Source: Inia geoffrensis (lineage: Eukaryota > Chordata > Mammalia > Artiodactyla > Iniidae). From it: DNA of 64,000 bases. A program made the translations under genes and the position numbers. Where the stretch lies: positions 118,994,315-119,058,314 of the forward strand of contig CM070900.1 in NCBI GenBank assembly GCA_036417435.1. The letters are read 5' to 3'. Position 1 is the stretch's first letter. Every line of letters begins with the position of its first letter. This document shows, in pieces, positions 59,592 through 64,000 of this stretch. Below the pieces are notes generated by a model. The model was given only the letters and a program-made list of their open reading frames with translations. It did no database searches and was not told the origin of the DNA.

Positions 59592-62360
59592 TAATTGTTA
59601 TAATAAACTGCATAATCTCCCTGTGATGATTACTATGTTGTTTTACATTAACCCATTTCATTCCCTCCCCCAAATGTCTGAATATTTAATAAGGTAGAAG
59701 ATACAGTGAGGGGAAAACATAGAAGGAAGTTGATGTAAGGTGGCATATTGTTTAATAATGTTGTTGGTCCCCAAAAGAAGAAATATTATAAAAGCAGGCC
59801 CATGATAGCAGAGGAGTGAAAAGCTAAGTGGAGGAATTTTGAACGTTAAGTGATGCCTCCAAAGTTCCAAAATAAAAGATCTTACATGACATTTTTTTGG
59901 CCTACAGTATGAGTATAGTCTTATGTTAGTAGGAGAAGTTAAGTTGGGACTAATTTTACATACCTAGAATAAAAAAGGTAGGGAAAAAAGAAGGGAGAAT
60001 CGAGATAACAGGTATAAGGGCATTTACAACCTTGCTTTACTTTTCTATTTTGCATCACAATAAATCATTTCACATTATTTATATTGAGTCTTCAACAATG
60101 GTTAATGTAGCAGAGATGGCAGTATAAATTAGCTGGCATATCCCAAATCACTGAGCTAGTAAACGGGAGAGATGCCAATCCAAACCATATCTGAACTCCA
60201 AGTATATTATTCTTTCAATACTGGTTACTGCTGTGGTAACCAAAAGAAATAAAAATTTCCCCTATGATAGAGTAGAAAATTTACTAACAAATGTACTCAA
60301 AAAATGTAGTTTCTATATTTTGTTTACATTGATCTTGTCTTCCTCAGAAACCACTTATCTGCTGGATAGGAGTAACCTAAGCCACCTGTGATGATACAAA
60401 CAATTCCTTTTCACAGTGTTCAGGTTTTCAAGTAATAAGGCACCAGCTCTTAAATTTCATGTCCTTCCCAGGACACACAGTAAATGGTAGGAAGGAAACA
60501 AGAAGAAATAATAGGCTGTTGTGGCACTGGAAATACTGAATTCTCAGATCTCAACTTATCCTCTTGATGGCTCTTATGTTTTCATAGCAACATGCACTGT
60601 CTGCTTGGCCAACCAGCTGGCATTTGTTCCAAAGACAGTGGTTTGTGTAAACTGCTACCTTACTTTGTGCTTGCCAGTATCCAGCAGACTTGCTTGGCTG
60701 CTATGTCTTTTCTCCCATTTCTCTTGGCATACAGAGAATTTTTCACACACGTAGCCAGTGTCTGATTCTGGTCCCCATTTGTACTTCAACTAGACAAATT
60801 GTATACCTCCTAGTTTCTGAGTATCCTCTGTGGCAACTCTCTCCTGGAAACTCCCTTAGCTAGTATCTCAATGCTTCTGAGACCCATTCACACTAGAAGA
60901 GCATCAAGGACTACTTGAAATATTAATATAAGCATTGACTTCTTTCTGATTAATCATAGATACCACTGTTTACTTTATTGTGATTAGAGCCCCAATATTA
61001 GAATGTGATGGAAATGTCGACAGTTGTGAGGTCTCCCAAATTATCTTCTCTAAAGCCATACTCCTTTCTAGGCTCAACCTCAAGGCAGAGGAATGCAAGA
61101 AGAAAATGAGAATCTCGTCATTGTTTCCTCTGTCACATTTCTCAATCTCTCGTTAACTCAAGTTTAGGAAAAGTAAATATTCAATCCTTTCTCTTTATCT
61201 GGTTCTACTTTTAGTAGTATTCTATAATCTACTCCATGATACCTGCTTCTTAATAAGCTAAATGAGATTGTAAAGGAATCTTTTATAAAAAATAAATAAA
61301 TAAAAAGGATTTTCTCCTACTATGCCTGGCTTGGATATCTACCAGCATTCTATTGATATTTTGAAATTTCAGAAGCTGAAAAGTAACTTTATATTTACGT
61401 TTGTGCTAATGCTACAAAAGCCATTATCACTATGTGTTTTCTCCAAGTTCCCCTCTCCCTTACTGAAAGGCATATAGAAACATTGAGTTGAATATCATAC
61501 CAGCAGAAATGTAAAAAAGAGAGCATGGCTATTCTTTTCTTAGGGACTTGGATGATTAGCCTCTACAATTTTATACTTTAACTCTATGGATGACTGTGAA
61601 CTTCAAATATATGGGATAATATACTAGAGCATAGAGTAGTGGCATATGATAGAATATGAAAATTGTAATATTTGTATGAAAATCTCTATTAGTGAAGTTA
61701 ATTTCTTAAATATCACTACCTATCAGTTCTTGTGACAATACCTATCTTCTTTTATATTTGTTGCTCAATTAAAAATGTAGTGTCTCTCACAGAAGTCAAA
61801 TTTTCTTCTGGCTAGTGCCATAGCTTTATTACTGTAAAGTCTCTTTCACTAGGTTCTCTTTACTTTACTATTAATTATTGGGCTGATGGATGAAATAAAG
61901 GATAAGGATTATGAAATAATAATAAAAAGAGGAGAAAATGGAAGAGTTAAAGTTCAGCTAATTAATTCTGTACTAAAATCCAATTTACTTGAGCCACTCC
62001 TTGTAGAATTTGGATGTATGGTTCCATATAAATTTGTGTGCTGAGTGCAGTGCATGGTTTTTTAAATACCAAAAATTTACTGTAGCTGAACTGAGAGTAC
62101 TTTTATAATGAAATAGCTGTTTATTACCTTTAGAGTACATAAAGTTGGAAATTATTAATTGAAAAATATGTTTATGCAAATAGTTAACATTATTTTAAAA
62201 GTATAGACTTTGGTATTGCATTTTTGGCCCACTCTTCAAAAGAATCACTTCTTTAGAGTTTGAAGGTAATTTATATTTTATATTACTAAGATATATATAA
62301 ATATATACTAATTTGTTATATCATGTAAATATATACATGGTACATGGGGTATGTCAATTC
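59592..62360. other. AT-rich sequence, nothing recognised
   Basis: No gene or named repeat. An (AAAT)n patch lies at about 61288-61304. Confidence 0.4.
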
Positions 62361-62364
62361 AACA

Positions 62365-62600
62365 AGCCATTAAGTGATTACTATGTCAGGTAGACTGTTA
62401 GGAATTTGGATTTTAAAAAGATGGATCAAACTTGGTACCTGATCTATAAAAGCTTAAATATATTCGGGAAGAGAGGCACATGCCCAGATAATTGCACTAT
62501 GTAGCAGAATAGGAGTGCTGTAATAAAAGTAGAAACTAAGTGATATTATACAGAGAAAGGACAGATTAATTCATATATCATGTCCTTTATTTTGTGTACA
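62365..62600 (+). repeat. Possible old mammalian repeat, family not named
   Basis: GATTACTATGTCAGGTAGAC, TTGGTACCTGATCTATAAAA, CACATGCCCAGATAATTGCA and GTAGCAGAATAGGAGTGCTG resemble a common repeat with blocks CTACTATGTGCCAGGCACTG, CAGTCCCTGCCCTCAAGGAGC and AAGTGCTATGATAGAGG. Confidence 0.4.
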
Positions 62601-64000
62601 ATATAAAGTAGAAACAGTGCAAAAATGTTTGTTTTCATGTAAGATGTTAGTGAATGATATATTAGGTTATGGTGGCAGACTCTCTAATATCTTACAACTG
62701 ATTAACAGCAAAACACCAACTGTTGATATTTATTCCCAAAATGAAACTGTGGGGAAAAACACTAACATGTGTCCTTCAGATCAAAATGATTTCTGTACAA
62801 AGGTTACCGAAGGACTGTAAGATCAATATATTTTCCTTATCACTCTGTTCAGTATTTTGAGACTTGGTTTCCAGCAAATCAAAGAACACAAATTCATGCA
62901 GGTGTTATTGGACTGTAAGGGATTTGAGTTGATCATAATACATGGAAAATGAATATGTCCTCTCTTCTGCCACATTCTCTTTCAAACTCATTTCTACTTG
63001 CAAGACTTTCACTTGAGGAACCAAGTGACAAAGATTTACTTTGCAGATTATATATGCATTCAGCTGTGAGAGCTCCTTCTCAAAAATGCCTTTTCTATCT
63101 GCAGTACTCTAAGTGGAATCTGTTAAGCTACCTGTGAGAAAATGGTAGTTGATACTGGAATGAAATTGTGGGGAGATTTTTTAAAAAATATCCATTTTTT
63201 CAGTACATGTCCCAAGCAGCAATGAAGTTTTTTACTTTGAATTGCAGTATCATATCACTACCTTTCGAAGTAATGCAACCATGTATCTCTCTCATAGAAT
63301 CAATAACCTCTACGCACATGCATAATTTAATTCTGAAGTTTAACTACAGGAGCATTAACTACATTAAAACCCAGGACTTATTTTCCTCTATAGAGCAAAG
63401 AACAGAATTTAAATGTCTCAGTGATGATAGTCTGCCTTGAACATATATCTAGGCAAAACCGTATTTTGAAGAAGACTTTTCAAAAAGTTAGCAGTTCATT
63501 TCACTTTTATTTACCTACAAATTTTATTATAAAAATATTGGAAAGGTTATCAAGGAAGTAATTCTTCTGAATTCAAGAGGATTAGAATTAATGTGCTGAC
63601 TAAATGCTTAACTTTCTGCTTTTCAGTTAATTAACAGCAATTGATGGCAAATGCAAAAATAATTGCTAACTGAATAGTAGACTTTAATGGCATAAAATTA
63701 CACAGATTGGAACTTTGGTTTGCATATAAATCTAATATGTTGGAATATCTTCTAAGAGACAGTATCGTTCCCCAAGGCACGGGAGGCTGATGATCTTGAA
63801 AGACTAGGTGATATCCCAGGCCTCCAAAGCCTCAGAATGGTCCTGGTTCACAGCTCACTATTCTACCTTCAAATAAAGCAATGCACTTCTTTTAGTAGCA
63901 ATGAGAGATGCACATGCAAGATAGAATAGAAATAAAGGAAAATAAGTATATTTGAACACAGAATTTTTAGAATTAATTTTAATTTTTGAAGAGGAGGAAG
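62601..64000. other. AT-rich sequence to window end, nothing recognised
   Basis: Short open frames (62617-62820, 62949-63137, 63168-63440) carry no recognisable domain and no consistent splice context. I do not call them genes. Confidence 0.4.

Noticed and set aside
60521..60754. 77-codon frame with Cys-rich and hydrophobic segments
   Set aside because: No known domain and no exon-like borders; chance is the simpler explanation.

Overview
This window looks like non-coding nuclear DNA from a cetacean (dolphin or whale). It is AT-rich, and I could identify no host exon, rRNA gene, complete tRNA gene or CRISPR array. The taxonomic signal is about ten tRNA-derived SINEs of the CHR type. Their head contains GGGCTTCCCTGGTGG and a GGTTCGTGCCC B box, and most carry the short GC-rich tail of cetacean copies. 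L1s of the cetartiodactyl type and a mariner of the cattle/whale type support this. The window is best read as intergenic or deep intronic sequence, and almost everything recognisable is transposon-derived.

Layout. 0-9.4 kb: three minus-strand L1 3' ends, two CHR SINEs and an old MaLR-type LTR split by an L1. A 30-base piece matching the 5' half of tRNA-Gly(UCC) lies exactly at the 5'-truncation point of one L1. 9.4-24.1 kb: mostly old unique-looking sequence with L2, MIR, L1M and MER2-like remnants, two CHR SINEs and two polypurine tracts. 24.1-30.3 kb: a full-length minus-strand L1 with an intact ORF1. Its ORF2 keeps the endonuclease and reverse transcriptase catalytic motifs but has a nonsense codon and a frameshifted linker. 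31.2-40.5 kb: a nested pile-up. An old plus-strand L1 is split by a second near-full-length minus-strand L1, which itself carries a CHR SINE; a younger 5'-truncated plus-strand L1 lies further along. 42.6-44.1 kb: a mariner with TA target duplication, a dead transposase and a CHR SINE inside it. 45.9-64 kb: L2, MIR, a MaLR-type LTR, three CHR SINEs, an L1 fragment inside an L2, and long AT-rich stretches with nothing recognised.

How the parts relate. L1 supplies the retrotransposition machinery and CHR SINEs are its likely non-autonomous clients: many have A-rich tails and 9-18 bp target duplications. Nesting gives a relative chronology: L2, MIR, L1M and MaLR first, then the mariner and older L1s, then the CHR SINEs and the 24-30 kb L1. 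I found no convincing new system. The tRNA-half/L1 junction, the L1 5'UTR difference and the mariner active-site change deserve a second look most. Family names come from recognised consensus features, without a database search.
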